A DNA stretch of 33,265 bases, taken from contig CASFYR010000046.1 of NCBI GenBank assembly GCA_949298975.1, positions 1 to 33,265 of the forward strand. Direction: 5' to 3'. The DNA is from an uncultured Bacillota bacterium. Lineage in GTDB: Bacteria; Bacillota_I; Bacilli_A; Erysipelotrichales; Erysipelotrichaceae. Shown piece after piece: positions 13,752-21,917 of this stretch; position 1 is the stretch's first letter, and each line of letters starts with the position of its first letter. The notes beneath the pieces were generated by a model. The model was not told the DNA's origin, ran no database searches, and saw only the letters and a list, made by a program, of their open reading frames with translations. A program made the position numbers and the translations under genes.

Positions 13752-14645
13752 ATGGATATCAGGACATTGCAATACTTTTTAGCCGTAGCCAATAGCCGGA
13801 ACATTTCGCTGGCTGCCAGTGCTTTGCATTTAACTCAGCCGACTCTGTCGCGTCAGATCATCGACCTTGAAAAAGAGATCGGCAAACAGCTTATCATTCG
13901 CCATAACCGGACAATCACGCTTACACAAGAGGGGATGATCCTAAAAACCAGAGCGGAAGAGATCATTGCTCTATTGGATAAGACCAAAAAAGAGATCACG
14001 GAAAATGATGAAATGATTAAAGGCGAGATATCAGTCGGAACCGGAGAGACTGACGGTTTGCGCTATATTATTGATATTATGAAAACCATCAATGATAATA
14101 ATCCGGAGATAATGTTCCATATCGTCAGCGGTGACGCTTTGGATGTTTGCGACCGTATTGATAAAGGACTATTAGATTTTGGAGTAATTTTGGGTGAATT
14201 CGATCATCAGAAATACAATTATATTACCTTGCCGCTCTATGATACCTGGGGCGTTTTAATGCTCAAAGATAGTGTTTTGGCCAAGAAAGAAACGATCGAT
14301 AACACTGATCTTTGGGATAAACCGCTGATTTTATCACGGCAGAAAACCAATAAACATTCGTTGTATCAGTGGCTCGATAAAGAAGAAGGAGAACTTAATG
14401 TCGTAGCTACCTACAATCTTATCAACAATGCTTCTTTGATGGTGGAAGAGGGGATGGGGTATACTTTTTCTTTGGCTAAACTGGTCAATACCAGAGATAC
14501 CAATCTATGCTTCAAACCCTTGAATCCTGCTCTTACTCTCGGGATGGCGCTGGTATGGAAAAAAGATCGGGTATTCATCAAAGCGGCTGAACTGTTTTTA
14601 AATGAAGTAAAGAAAAAGATCGATAATGAGTCTAAAAAAATATGA
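13752..14645 (+). CDS. LysR-family transcriptional regulator
   Basis: This 297-residue protein has the classic N-terminal helix-turn-helix (MDIRTLQYFLAVANSRNISLAASALHLTQPTLSRQIIDLEKEIGKQLIIR, residues 1-50) followed by the linker helix and the two-lobed effector-binding domain from about residue 90. The effector is not predictable. AGAGGTGAT precedes ATG 13752. It is divergent from the FMN reductase-hydrolase-decarboxylase-cupin cluster, the standard arrangement for a LysR activator of adjacent genes. Its stop codon lies inside the bidirectional terminator shared with proS. Confidence 0.95.
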   Translation: MDIRTLQYFLAVANSRNISLAASALHLTQPTLSRQIIDLEKEIGKQLIIRHNRTITLTQEGMILKTRAEEIIALLDKTKKEITENDEMIKGEISVGTGETDGLRYIIDIMKTINDNNPEIMFHIVSGDALDVCDRIDKGLLDFGVILGEFDHQKYNYITLPLYDTWGVLMLKDSVLAKKETIDNTDLWDKPLILSRQKTNKHSLYQWLDKEEGELNVVATYNLINNASLMVEEGMGYTFSLAKLVNTRDTNLCFKPLNPALTLGMALVWKKDRVFIKAAELFLNEVKKKIDNESKKI

Positions 14646-14664
14646 GCTGTAACGCTCATATTTT
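14637..14664. terminator. Bidirectional terminator between lysR and proS
   Basis: An 11-bp stem (14637-14647 with 14654-14664) and loop TGTAAC carry A and T runs on both sides. The stop codon of lysR and part of that of proS lie within it, a very compact convergent junction. Confidence 0.88.
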
Positions 14665-16348
14665 ATTTGTTTTCAAGATATTCGATAACTTGATCAATAG
14701 ATATTTCTTCTGTCTGACCAGTGCGCCGTTCTTTGATTTCAACGATCCCTTCACTGATCTTTTTGCCGACAGTTATTCTTAACGGAATACCTATAAGCTC
14801 CATATCGTTGAACTTGACCCCCGGTCTTTCGTTGCGGTCATCAAGGAGGACGTCGATACCTTTTTCGGTCAATCGGTCATATAATTCTTCCGCCGCTTTC
14901 ATCTGCAATTCGTCTTTGGTGGCAATAACGACAATCGCCACTTCAAAAGGCGCGACATTTTTCGGCCAGATAATTCCGTTTTCATCATGATTCTGTTCGA
15001 CCAGTGCCGCCATGCAGCGGCCGATGCCGATGCCATAGGAACCCATCCAGACATATTCGTTTTTATTCTCTTTGCTCAAGTAGGTTAAATCGAGAGCTTT
15101 AGAATATTTGGTTCCCAGCTTGAAAGTATTGCCGACCTCAATTCCTTTGGTAAACGACAGCGGTTTATGACAATGCGGACAAAGATCATCTGCTTTAATC
15201 AAACGGATATCGGCAATAATTTCCGGTTTAAAGTCGCTGTTGTTGACATTAAGATAGTGGTGATCGGTCTGATTGGCTCCGGTAATGTAATCAGCCATGT
15301 GGGATATCTCTTCATCCATAATAATCGGACATTTTAATCCGATCGGTCCGGCAAAGCCGACCTTTGATCCGGTAACTTCTTCAACCGTTGCAAAATCTGC
15401 CAGTTCGACTTCGAATGCCCCGATTGATTTAGCCAGTTTGGTCTCGGATACTTCCTTATCACCACGGACCATGACGCCGTAAGGCTTGCCATCCAGTCGA
15501 TAGATCAGAGTTTTGACAAAGCATTTTTCATCTTTTTTAAGATACCGGCATACTTCTTCAATCGTTCCGGCTTCAGGTGTGAAAACTAGTTCTAATGTAC
15601 CGTTTGGCACTTCGTCGATGACTTCGCTGTAATCACATTTGGCTATTTCGATGTTAGTGGCGTAATCACAATGATCGCAATAGACGATAGTATCTTCGCC
15701 GATCGGAGTAATGGCTTGAAACTCTTCTGAAAGCAATCCGCCCATTACTCCGGTATCGGCTTTAACGATACGATAATCGATCCCGATCTCATCAAAGGAT
15801 TTTTTGTAGGCGTCGAACATTTTCTGATAAGCGACATCAAGTCCTTTTTCGTCGGTATCAAACGAATAGGCGTCTTTCATGACGAATTCTTTGACCCGAA
15901 TCAAACCAAAACGGGCTCTTGGTTCATCCCGGTATTTACTTTGAAATTGGTACAGATTAAACGGCATATTTTTGTAGGAACGGATCATCATTTTAGCGGC
16001 AACGGCAAACAGTTCCTCATGAGTCGGTCCCAAAGTGAAGGCTTTACTGGAACGGTCTTTCAATTTGTAGATACTGCTGCCAAAATTCTCTAATCGGCCG
16101 GATTTTTCGTAGTATTCCTGGGCGATCAGGGCCGGCATTTTAACTTCCTGAGCGCCGGTCTCGTTCATGTTTTTGCGGATAATAGCTTCAATTTTGTTTT
16201 CAACCATTAGACCAAGCGGCAGCATCATATAGATACCGGCAGAGGTTTTCTTGATAAAACCCGCTTTGCAAAGCAGGTTGCCGCTGATCGAATCTTCATC
16301 TTTAACATCTTCTCTTAAAGTAAAAAAATATTGGTTATTCAGTTTCAT
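14663..16348 (-). CDS. proS: Prolyl-tRNA synthetase, bacterial type with editing domain
   Basis: It charges tRNA-Pro. The protein has 561 residues from ATG 16348; GGAG lies upstream, while an in-frame TTG four codons earlier is inside that site. Class II motifs are clear: KKTSAGIYMMLPLGL (motif 1), TLGPTHEELF, YQFQSKYRDEPRARFGLIRVKEFVMKDAYSF (motif 2) and GSYGIGIGRCMAALVEQNHDENGIIWP (motif 3). Between motifs 2 and 3 is the INS editing domain (roughly residues 225-385), which clears Ala-tRNA-Pro. The anticodon-binding domain is at the end (DRNERPGVKFNDMELIGIPLRITVG). No T-box leader is seen, unlike thrS and trpS here. TATAAT on the minus strand (16376-16371) about 22 bases before the start is the probable -10. 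Confidence 0.97.
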   Translation of the reverse strand: MKLNNQYFFTLREDVKDEDSISGNLLCKAGFIKKTSAGIYMMLPLGLMVENKIEAIIRKNMNETGAQEVKMPALIAQEYYEKSGRLENFGSSIYKLKDRSSKAFTLGPTHEELFAVAAKMMIRSYKNMPFNLYQFQSKYRDEPRARFGLIRVKEFVMKDAYSFDTDEKGLDVAYQKMFDAYKKSFDEIGIDYRIVKADTGVMGGLLSEEFQAITPIGEDTIVYCDHCDYATNIEIAKCDYSEVIDEVPNGTLELVFTPEAGTIEEVCRYLKKDEKCFVKTLIYRLDGKPYGVMVRGDKEVSETKLAKSIGAFEVELADFATVEEVTGSKVGFAGPIGLKCPIIMDEEISHMADYITGANQTDHHYLNVNNSDFKPEIIADIRLIKADDLCPHCHKPLSFTKGIEVGNTFKLGTKYSKALDLTYLSKENKNEYVWMGSYGIGIGRCMAALVEQNHDENGIIWPKNVAPFEVAIVVIATKDELQMKAAEELYDRLTEKGIDVLLDDRNERPGVKFNDMELIGIPLRITVGKKISEGIVEIKERRTGQTEEISIDQVIEYLENK

Positions 16349-16370
16349 ATCAATCTCCAAATTCTTTAAA

Positions 16371-16415
16371 ATTATACTATAATCTCTTTTAAAAGTACAC
16401 TTTCCATTGTATAAT
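16371..16415. promoter_or_regulatory. Divergent proS/guaB promoter region
   Basis: On the minus strand TATAAT (16376-16371) is the likely proS -10. On the plus strand TATAAT (16410-16415) is the likely guaB -10. Neither has a good -35 box. A perfect palindrome CTTTTAAAAG (16386-16395) lies between them and might be a shared operator. Confidence 0.5.
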
Positions 16416-16443
16416 TATCAAATAAAAAAAGGAGGCTTAAAAA

Positions 16444-17952
16444 GTGGCGAAATTTTTCGAGGAGACTTCTCATACCTTTAATGAATATCTTCTGGTACCG
16501 GGATATTCATCTAAAAACTGTATACCTAACAATGTTGATCTAACGACCCCGTTAATTAGATTCAAAAAGGGCGAAAAAAGTCCGATTGAATTAAAAATAC
16601 CTTTAGTAAGTGCGATAATGCAGGCCGTATCTGACGATCGTCTGGCGATTGCTTTAGCTAAAGAAGGGGGTCTTTCTTTTATATTCGGTTCTCAATCTGC
16701 CGAGGCTCAAGCCGAAATGGTGCGTAAAGTCAAAAACCATAAAGCCGGATTTGTCATTTCTGACTCTAATATTCGGCCGGATCAGACGATCGGTGAACTT
16801 TTGGCTTTGATCGAAAGAACCTCTCATTCGACGGTAGCCGTTACGGAAGACGGCACTTCCCATGGCAAACTGATGGGAATCATCACATCTCGTGATTACC
16901 GGATCAGCCGTGTCAGTATGAATGATCCGGTATCAAAATATATGACCCCGTTTAGTGAATTGATCTGCGGCCATGTCAGCAGTGATCTTTCGACCTGCAA
17001 CGATCTGATCTGGTTGCATAAACTCAATTCTTTACCGATCATTGATGATGAAGGCAATTTAATGTACATCGTTTTCCGCAAAGATTATGAATCACACAAA
17101 GAGTATCCGAATGAATTGCTAGATGATCATAAACGCTTTTTGGTCGGCGCAGGAATCAATACCCGCGATTATGAAACAAGGGTACCGCTTTTGGTGGAGG
17201 CGGGGGTCGATGTATTATGTATTGACTCTTCGGAAGGTTTCACCGAATGGCAAAGAGAAACGATCCGCTGGATCAAGGATAGATACAAAGGCCAGGTATA
17301 TGTCGGCGCCGGTAATGTCGTCGATGCTGAAGGTTTTAATTTCTTAGCGGAAGCCGGAGCTGATTTCATTAAGGTCGGGATCGGCGGCGGCAGTATCTGT
17401 ATTACTCGTGAAACCAAAGGTATTGGCCGCGGGCAGGCAACTGCTGTTATTGATGTAGCAAAAGCCCGGGACGAATATTACGAAAGAACAGGCGAGTATG
17501 TGCCGATCTGTTCTGACGGCGGTATTGTCTTTGATCATCATATTTCTCTGGCTTTAGCGATGGGCAGCGACTTCGTCATGCTGGGACGTTATTTCTCCCG
17601 TTTTGAGGAATCACCTTCCAACAAAGTTATGCTTAATGGTTCTTACTACAAGGAATATTGGGGCGAAGGTTCCAACCGGGCCCGTAACTGGCAAAGATAT
17701 GATCTGGGCGGGGATAAAAAATTATCCTTTGAAGAAGGAGTCGATTCGTATGTTCCATACGCCGGCAGCCTCAAAGATAATGTTGCGATCACGATCGCCA
17801 AGGTAAAATCGACAATGTGCAATTGTGGTGCTATTACAATCAGTGAGTTTAAGGATAAAGCTAAACTGACATTGGTATCTTCGACTTCAATCGTTGAAGG
17901 CGGGGCACATGATGTCATCGTTAAAAATAATTCCCAATCGAATAATATGTAA
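16444..17952 (+). CDS. guaB: IMP dehydrogenase of the Tritrichomonas foetus-like type
   Basis: It oxidises IMP to XMP with NAD+, the committed step to GMP. A GTG start (16444) follows AGGAGG. The 502-residue barrel is interrupted by two CBS domains (about residues 100-225, including [10 protein letters not shown] and MTPF). Catalytic Cys319 lies in [17 protein letters not shown] and the flap pair Arg418-Tyr419 in NWQRYDLGG; these positions are, from memory, the same as in the T. foetus enzyme. The opening ([13 protein letters not shown]), the [23 protein letters not shown] and MCNCGA motifs also recall that protein more than the B. subtilis GuaB. The C-terminus [12 protein letters not shown] is complete. 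It is divergent from proS and monocistronic. Confidence 0.95.
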   Translation: MAKFFEETSHTFNEYLLVPGYSSKNCIPNNVDLTTPLIRFKKGEKSPIELKIPLVSAIMQAVSDDRLAIALAKEGGLSFIFGSQSAEAQAEMVRKVKNHKAGFVISDSNIRPDQTIGELLALIERTSHSTVAVTEDGTSHGKLMGIITSRDYRISRVSMNDPVSKYMTPFSELICGHVSSDLSTCNDLIWLHKLNSLPIIDDEGNLMYIVFRKDYESHKEYPNELLDDHKRFLVGAGINTRDYETRVPLLVEAGVDVLCIDSSEGFTEWQRETIRWIKDRYKGQVYVGAGNVVDAEGFNFLAEAGADFIKVGIGGGSICITRETKGIGRGQATAVIDVAKARDEYYERTGEYVPICSDGGIVFDHHISLALAMGSDFVMLGRYFSRFEESPSNKVMLNGSYYKEYWGEGSNRARNWQRYDLGGDKKLSFEEGVDSYVPYAGSLKDNVAITIAKVKSTMCNCGAITISEFKDKAKLTLVSSTSIVEGGAHDVIVKNNSQSNNM

Positions 17953-18041
17953 GTATCCGAAATATCGGGCTGCTTGATGAGATCGTATCTTATGATCGCT
18001 GTTTGCTGTTTTAACAAGGGGAGATTAAGCATTGGGTATTT

Positions 18042-18073
18042 AAAAGATGGTTTGAAAATATAACCATCTTTTT
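18042..18073. terminator. Terminator between guaB and rnhC
   Basis: An 11-bp stem (18042-18052 with 18062-18072) and nine-base loop are followed by a T-run. The stop of the minus-strand rnhC lies directly beside it, so it may serve both sides. The bases 17953-18041 hold no gene I can support. Confidence 0.88.
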
Positions 18074-18922
18074 TTAAAGATCATTTTTAATTTGAGCAGT
18101 ATTTTTAAAATGCACCTTTGCGACTTCCTTTAATTTGTCTTGGCCATACTCTTTAATGAATAGTTCGGCTGCCTTGTTGACTTCTTCCCCGGCACCTTTA
18201 GGAAAAGCTGTCTGATAATCATTTGCCATTTTGCTCATACTTCTGATAAAGGCATAGCGGGCAATGATTGAAGCTGCGGCTACGGCAGGGTATTTTTCCT
18301 CGGCCTTGGTTTCAAAAGTCAGATCACGATAAATCTGTTTTTCCTGCTGCAGATAGCGAAAATAAAGTTCCCGCGGAGCAAATTCATCCACATAGGCTAA
18401 CCGTGGTATCTGGTAACCTTTTTTGATCAGATTGAGATAAGCCTGATTGTGCAGCTTTGCTTTGATCATATTGAGATTATTGGTTTCATGAACCCGATTA
18501 TAGGTTAGATTATCCAGGATCAAAAGACTATACGGTAATTCTTCCATTAAGGACGGTGCAATCTTAATAATTTTATCGTCATTGATCTTTTTGGAGTCAG
18601 TTACCCCCAATTCTTTCAATGAAGGGATTTTGCTTTTGGGGACGATCACGGCTGCGACGCATATTGGACCGAAATAATCACCGGTACCAACCTCGTCACT
18701 GCCGGCTGTGTCATGTTCGACCTTAATCAAATCCGAAACAACTTTATGAACATCGTTTCCTTGAAAAACGACTTTACCGGACATATAAACCGAAATGGTC
18801 AAATCTTCATCCCTGATCATCGTTTTGATGTAAGGATTATTGTTTGTGACAATATGATGCCGGTATTTCGACACTAATTGATCAATGTCTTCAGTACTGA
18901 GTTTTAAACTGATTGTATTCAT
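18074..18922 (-). CDS. rnhC: Ribonuclease HIII
   Basis: It cleaves the RNA strand of RNA-DNA hybrids, for example R-loops and primers. The N-terminal TBP-like substrate-binding domain (to about residue 75) contains YIKTMIRDEDLTISVYMSGKVVFQG. The catalytic domain has GSDEVGTGDYFGP (acidic pair Asp-Glu), ELGVTDSKK, YVDEFAPRE and AVAAASIIARYAFI, as in RnhC rather than RnhB. I choose ATG 18922 (282 residues): the ATG at 18940 overlaps an extended -10 element TGCTATTAT that ends eight bases before 18922. No ribosome binding site is seen, so the transcript may be leaderless. As in B. subtilis it is divergent from cvpA and mutS2. Confidence 0.95.
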   Translation of the reverse strand: MNTISLKLSTEDIDQLVSKYRHHIVTNNNPYIKTMIRDEDLTISVYMSGKVVFQGNDVHKVVSDLIKVEHDTAGSDEVGTGDYFGPICVAAVIVPKSKIPSLKELGVTDSKKINDDKIIKIAPSLMEELPYSLLILDNLTYNRVHETNNLNMIKAKLHNQAYLNLIKKGYQIPRLAYVDEFAPRELYFRYLQQEKQIYRDLTFETKAEEKYPAVAAASIIARYAFIRSMSKMANDYQTAFPKGAGEEVNKAAELFIKEYGQDKLKEVAKVHFKNTAQIKNDL

Positions 18923-18930
18923 ACCAGAAT

Positions 18931-18939
18931 ATAATAGCA
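18931..18939 (-). promoter_or_regulatory. Extended -10 element of rnhC
   Basis: On the minus strand TGCTATTAT is an extended -10 (TGn-TATTAT) whose last base is eight bases before ATG 18922. A weak -35-like TTAACT lies about 18 bases upstream of it. Confidence 0.55.
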
Positions 18940-19018
18940 TATTTTGTCCGGCGTAGTTAAATTCTTTCCAAATATGTTCATTTGAAGTACAATAGGACTA
19001 TATACAGTGGAGGTTTAT

Positions 19019-19642
19019 ATGTATATTGATACCAATTATTTTATGTTTATAAATATCGGGGTGATACTCATCCTTGTTATATCGGTGCTTTTAGCCTATA
19101 AGAACGGTTTTGTTTATCAGGCACTGAATCTGGTTTCTTTTGTTGTTGCTTTTTTGGCTTCGATGACGCTGGCACCGACCTTGTCGCGATACTTTCCGCT
19201 TTTTACCGATTACGTCAGTGTTTCCGATGCAATCAGCAAGACTTTTATGAATATCGCCTTATGGTATGTGATCGTCTTTGTCGTATTTAAGCTGGTTCTC
19301 GCTATACTTTTGGTTGTTGCCAAAATATTTAATAAAATCCCTCTGATCGGCGGGCTGAACAAGATTTTAGGGGCGCTGATGGGAGTTGTTACCGGCGCTA
19401 TTTGGATTTTGCTTTTAACCACTTTATTGGCGACCCCGCTTTTTAGTAACGGCAAAGAGGTCATTAATCATACGATAATCAAACCGTTGAGCGAAATAGC
19501 TGACAAGGCGGTTGTCAAGATGGGTGAATATATTGATTTGGATGCGATCGGCGATCATTTATCCGGCGATATGGGTCAGCTGGATAATATTTCGGAGGCA
19601 TTTGAAACATGGTTGATTGAAAATGGTTTTACAGAACAATAA
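19019..19642 (+). CDS. cvpA: CvpA-family membrane protein
   Basis: This 207-residue membrane protein of the CvpA family has four hydrophobic segments (about residues 10-28, 34-52, 76-98 and 113-137), with the family-like early pattern AYKNGFVYQALNLVSFVVAFLAS and the GGLNKILGALMGVVTGAIWILLL motif. CvpA is required for colicin V production in E. coli and envelope homeostasis; the molecular role is unclear. The start ATG 19019 follows GTGGAGG; a GTG four codons earlier is part of that site. Divergent from rnhC; overlaps mutS2 by 20 bases. In B. subtilis, zapA and polX also sit in this cluster but are absent here. Confidence 0.85.
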   Translation: MYIDTNYFMFINIGVILILVISVLLAYKNGFVYQALNLVSFVVAFLASMTLAPTLSRYFPLFTDYVSVSDAISKTFMNIALWYVIVFVVFKLVLAILLVVAKIFNKIPLIGGLNKILGALMGVVTGAIWILLLTTLLATPLFSNGKEVINHTIIKPLSEIADKAVVKMGEYIDLDAIGDHLSGDMGQLDNISEAFETWLIENGFTEQ

Positions 19643-21917
19643 GGATTACTACAAAGCTTTAGAATTGGATTTAGTTTTAGCACTGGTAGCGGACAAGTGC
19701 TCCTTTGGTGTGGCTAAAGAACGGATTTTAAACAGCGAAATAAATTTTAATCCGCTGGCCATCAAACGTAATATGGCTGAAACCAAAGAAGCGCTGATGA
19801 TTTTGAAAGATCATGATCGTTTTCACTTTGACGATGTTTTGGATATCGGCCCGCTGTTGAATAATCTTAAAAGAGGTTATACGCTGACGGCAAATGAACT
19901 GCTGGCCGTTTTGACACATAACTTCGCAACAAAGCGGGTATTGCGCTATTTTCGGGATATTGAACTCGAATATCTGGTCGATTATTTGGATTCGCTATTT
20001 TACAGTGATCATTTAATCGCAATTATTCAAAAAAGAATCGATCATAACGGTGAAATAAAGGATGATGCTAGTGAACATTTGACCGAATTAAGAAATCAAT
20101 TGCGTGATACGATGACAAGAATCGATCAGAAAGCACGGGAATTCATTCAGCATCATCAAACCAGTCTGCAGGAAAATGTTGTTTATTATCGCAATGACCG
20201 AGCCTGTTTTTTGGTTAAAAACAGCGATAAAAATAAGTACGATGGTTTCAGTTACGGCAACAGCGCCAGCGGTCAGGCCAGTTATGTCGAGCCAAGAAGT
20301 CTGATTGATCTCAATAACCGTAAAGTTGCCCTGGAACACGAGATAGAAGAAGAGAAACGGCGAATCTTATATTATCTATCTTTAGAAACCCTGAAAGATG
20401 CCGATCGCTTTTTGTCTAATTTATCCTCACTGGCTGTTTTGGACGCCGTATTTGCCAAAGCTGATTATGGTTTAGAATTTGAGGCAGTTATTCCGGTGCT
20501 TGGTGATGACCTTTATTTAAAAGATGCCGCTCATCCGCTGATCTCTAAGGCAAAGGTTGTTTACAATACATACCGTATTATCAAACCTAAGCGGGCAATC
20601 GTTATCAGCGGTTCTAATACCGGCGGTAAAACGGTATCACTGAAAGTGATCGGACTCAGTGTTTTATTGACATATCTGGGTATTCCGATCATTGCGCAAG
20701 CGGCAACCATTCCGCTTTATGATGCCGTATATCATGATATTGATGACGCCCAGTCGCTGGTCGATTCACTAAGCACTTTTTCATCGCGGCTAAAATCTTT
20801 GAACTTTATTTTAAACCGGACCACCGATCGTTCTTTGGTTTTAATTGACGAGATAGCCAGCGGCACCGATCCTAAAGAAGGAGAGGCGCTGGCTTTGGCG
20901 ATTATCGATAAGCTGGGCTTGATCGGTTCAACTTTTGTTGTTACCACGCATTTTGATCAGGTAAAGCAATATGCTTTAAAACAAGAATTTATTCTGCCGT
21001 CATCTCAGGAATTTGACTATGAAAAGCTATTACCGACATATCGCTATTTGGAAAATTCTTTGGGACAATCCAATGCACTTGATATCGCTCAGCGATATAT
21101 TGACGATCAAGAGCTGATCAAACAGGCAAAGGCGAACTTATCGGCTAACGAAAGCGAAGAAGAAATCAATATTCGTCTTTTAGCCAAGGAAAGAGACGAA
21201 CTGAATAAAGAGAAACAACAACTGGATGCAATTTATGCCAAACAAAAAGAACTTTTGGATGAATATGAGCAGAAATTGGCTAAATTCAAGGCCGAAGAAA
21301 ACGAAATGCGCAAAGAAGCCAAAGATAAACTGGATCACTATCTGGATAAGCAGAAGCAAAAAGCCCGCCAGATCTTAAAAAGACTTAGTGAAGAAGGGCA
21401 AAAGGCTCATGCCGTAAACCAAGGAATAGCTAAAATCGATGAGCTTAGTCTTACCGTTAATAAAACTGCCGATTCCGGCAGCTATAAGGTCAACGATCTG
21501 GTTAAGATCATATCGTATGGCCAGATCGGCAAATTGATCGAACTGGACAAAGATCAGGCTAAAATTGAAGTTAACGGCATGATCATTAAGACGAAAACGG
21601 ATGACATCGAGTTTTATCAGAACGCAAAAACAGTCAAAACAAAGAAAGCGCACATTGAACGCAGTTTTAAGCGTCCGGCAAAAGAAATCGTTTTGGTTGG
21701 AATGCGAAGCGAAGAGGCGCTCAGAGTTTTAGGTAAATATCTGGATAATTGTTATGGCGCCAATATGAAAACAGTAAAGATCGTCACCGGCATCGGTACC
21801 GGCGCTTTAAAAAAGGCAGTCTGGGATTATTTATCACATTTAAAAACCGTTAAAGATTATCATTATGCCGATTATTATGACGGTGGTTCGGCAGCAACTG
21901 TTGTGGAGTTCAAATGA
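19623..21917 (+). CDS. mutS2: MutS2, with altered Smr-domain motifs
   Basis: A 764-residue MutS2: core and lever domains, then the ABC-type ATPase (Walker A in SGSNTGGKTVSLK, Walker B in VLIDEIASGTDPKEGEALA, His in TTHFDQVKQYA), a long coiled coil rich in K/E (about 510-620), a KOW-like segment, and a C-terminal Smr domain (690-764). MutS2 suppresses recombination in some bacteria and in B. subtilis (RqcU) splits collided ribosomes. The Smr domain lacks the usual motif residues: the family L-D-L-R-G is V-L-V-G (690-693), and the H-G-K-G-T-G motif is T-G-I-G-T-G with Thr722. Start ATG 19623 overlaps cvpA; the end overlaps uvrC as ATGA. Confidence 0.95.
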   Translation: MVLQNNKDYYKALELDLVLALVADKCSFGVAKERILNSEINFNPLAIKRNMAETKEALMILKDHDRFHFDDVLDIGPLLNNLKRGYTLTANELLAVLTHNFATKRVLRYFRDIELEYLVDYLDSLFYSDHLIAIIQKRIDHNGEIKDDASEHLTELRNQLRDTMTRIDQKAREFIQHHQTSLQENVVYYRNDRACFLVKNSDKNKYDGFSYGNSASGQASYVEPRSLIDLNNRKVALEHEIEEEKRRILYYLSLETLKDADRFLSNLSSLAVLDAVFAKADYGLEFEAVIPVLGDDLYLKDAAHPLISKAKVVYNTYRIIKPKRAIVISGSNTGGKTVSLKVIGLSVLLTYLGIPIIAQAATIPLYDAVYHDIDDAQSLVDSLSTFSSRLKSLNFILNRTTDRSLVLIDEIASGTDPKEGEALALAIIDKLGLIGSTFVVTTHFDQVKQYALKQEFILPSSQEFDYEKLLPTYRYLENSLGQSNALDIAQRYIDDQELIKQAKANLSANESEEEINIRLLAKERDELNKEKQQLDAIYAKQKELLDEYEQKLAKFKAEENEMRKEAKDKLDHYLDKQKQKARQILKRLSEEGQKAHAVNQGIAKIDELSLTVNKTADSGSYKVNDLVKIISYGQIGKLIELDKDQAKIEVNGMIIKTKTDDIEFYQNAKTVKTKKAHIERSFKRPAKEIVLVGMRSEEALRVLGKYLDNCYGANMKTVKIVTGIGTGALKKAVWDYLSHLKTVKDYHYADYYDGGSAATVVEFK

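Noticed and set aside
17646-18032. A 128-codon open frame on the minus strand antisense to guaB
   Set aside because: It lies opposite the strongly conserved IMPDH end and has no ribosome binding site or family-like sequence.
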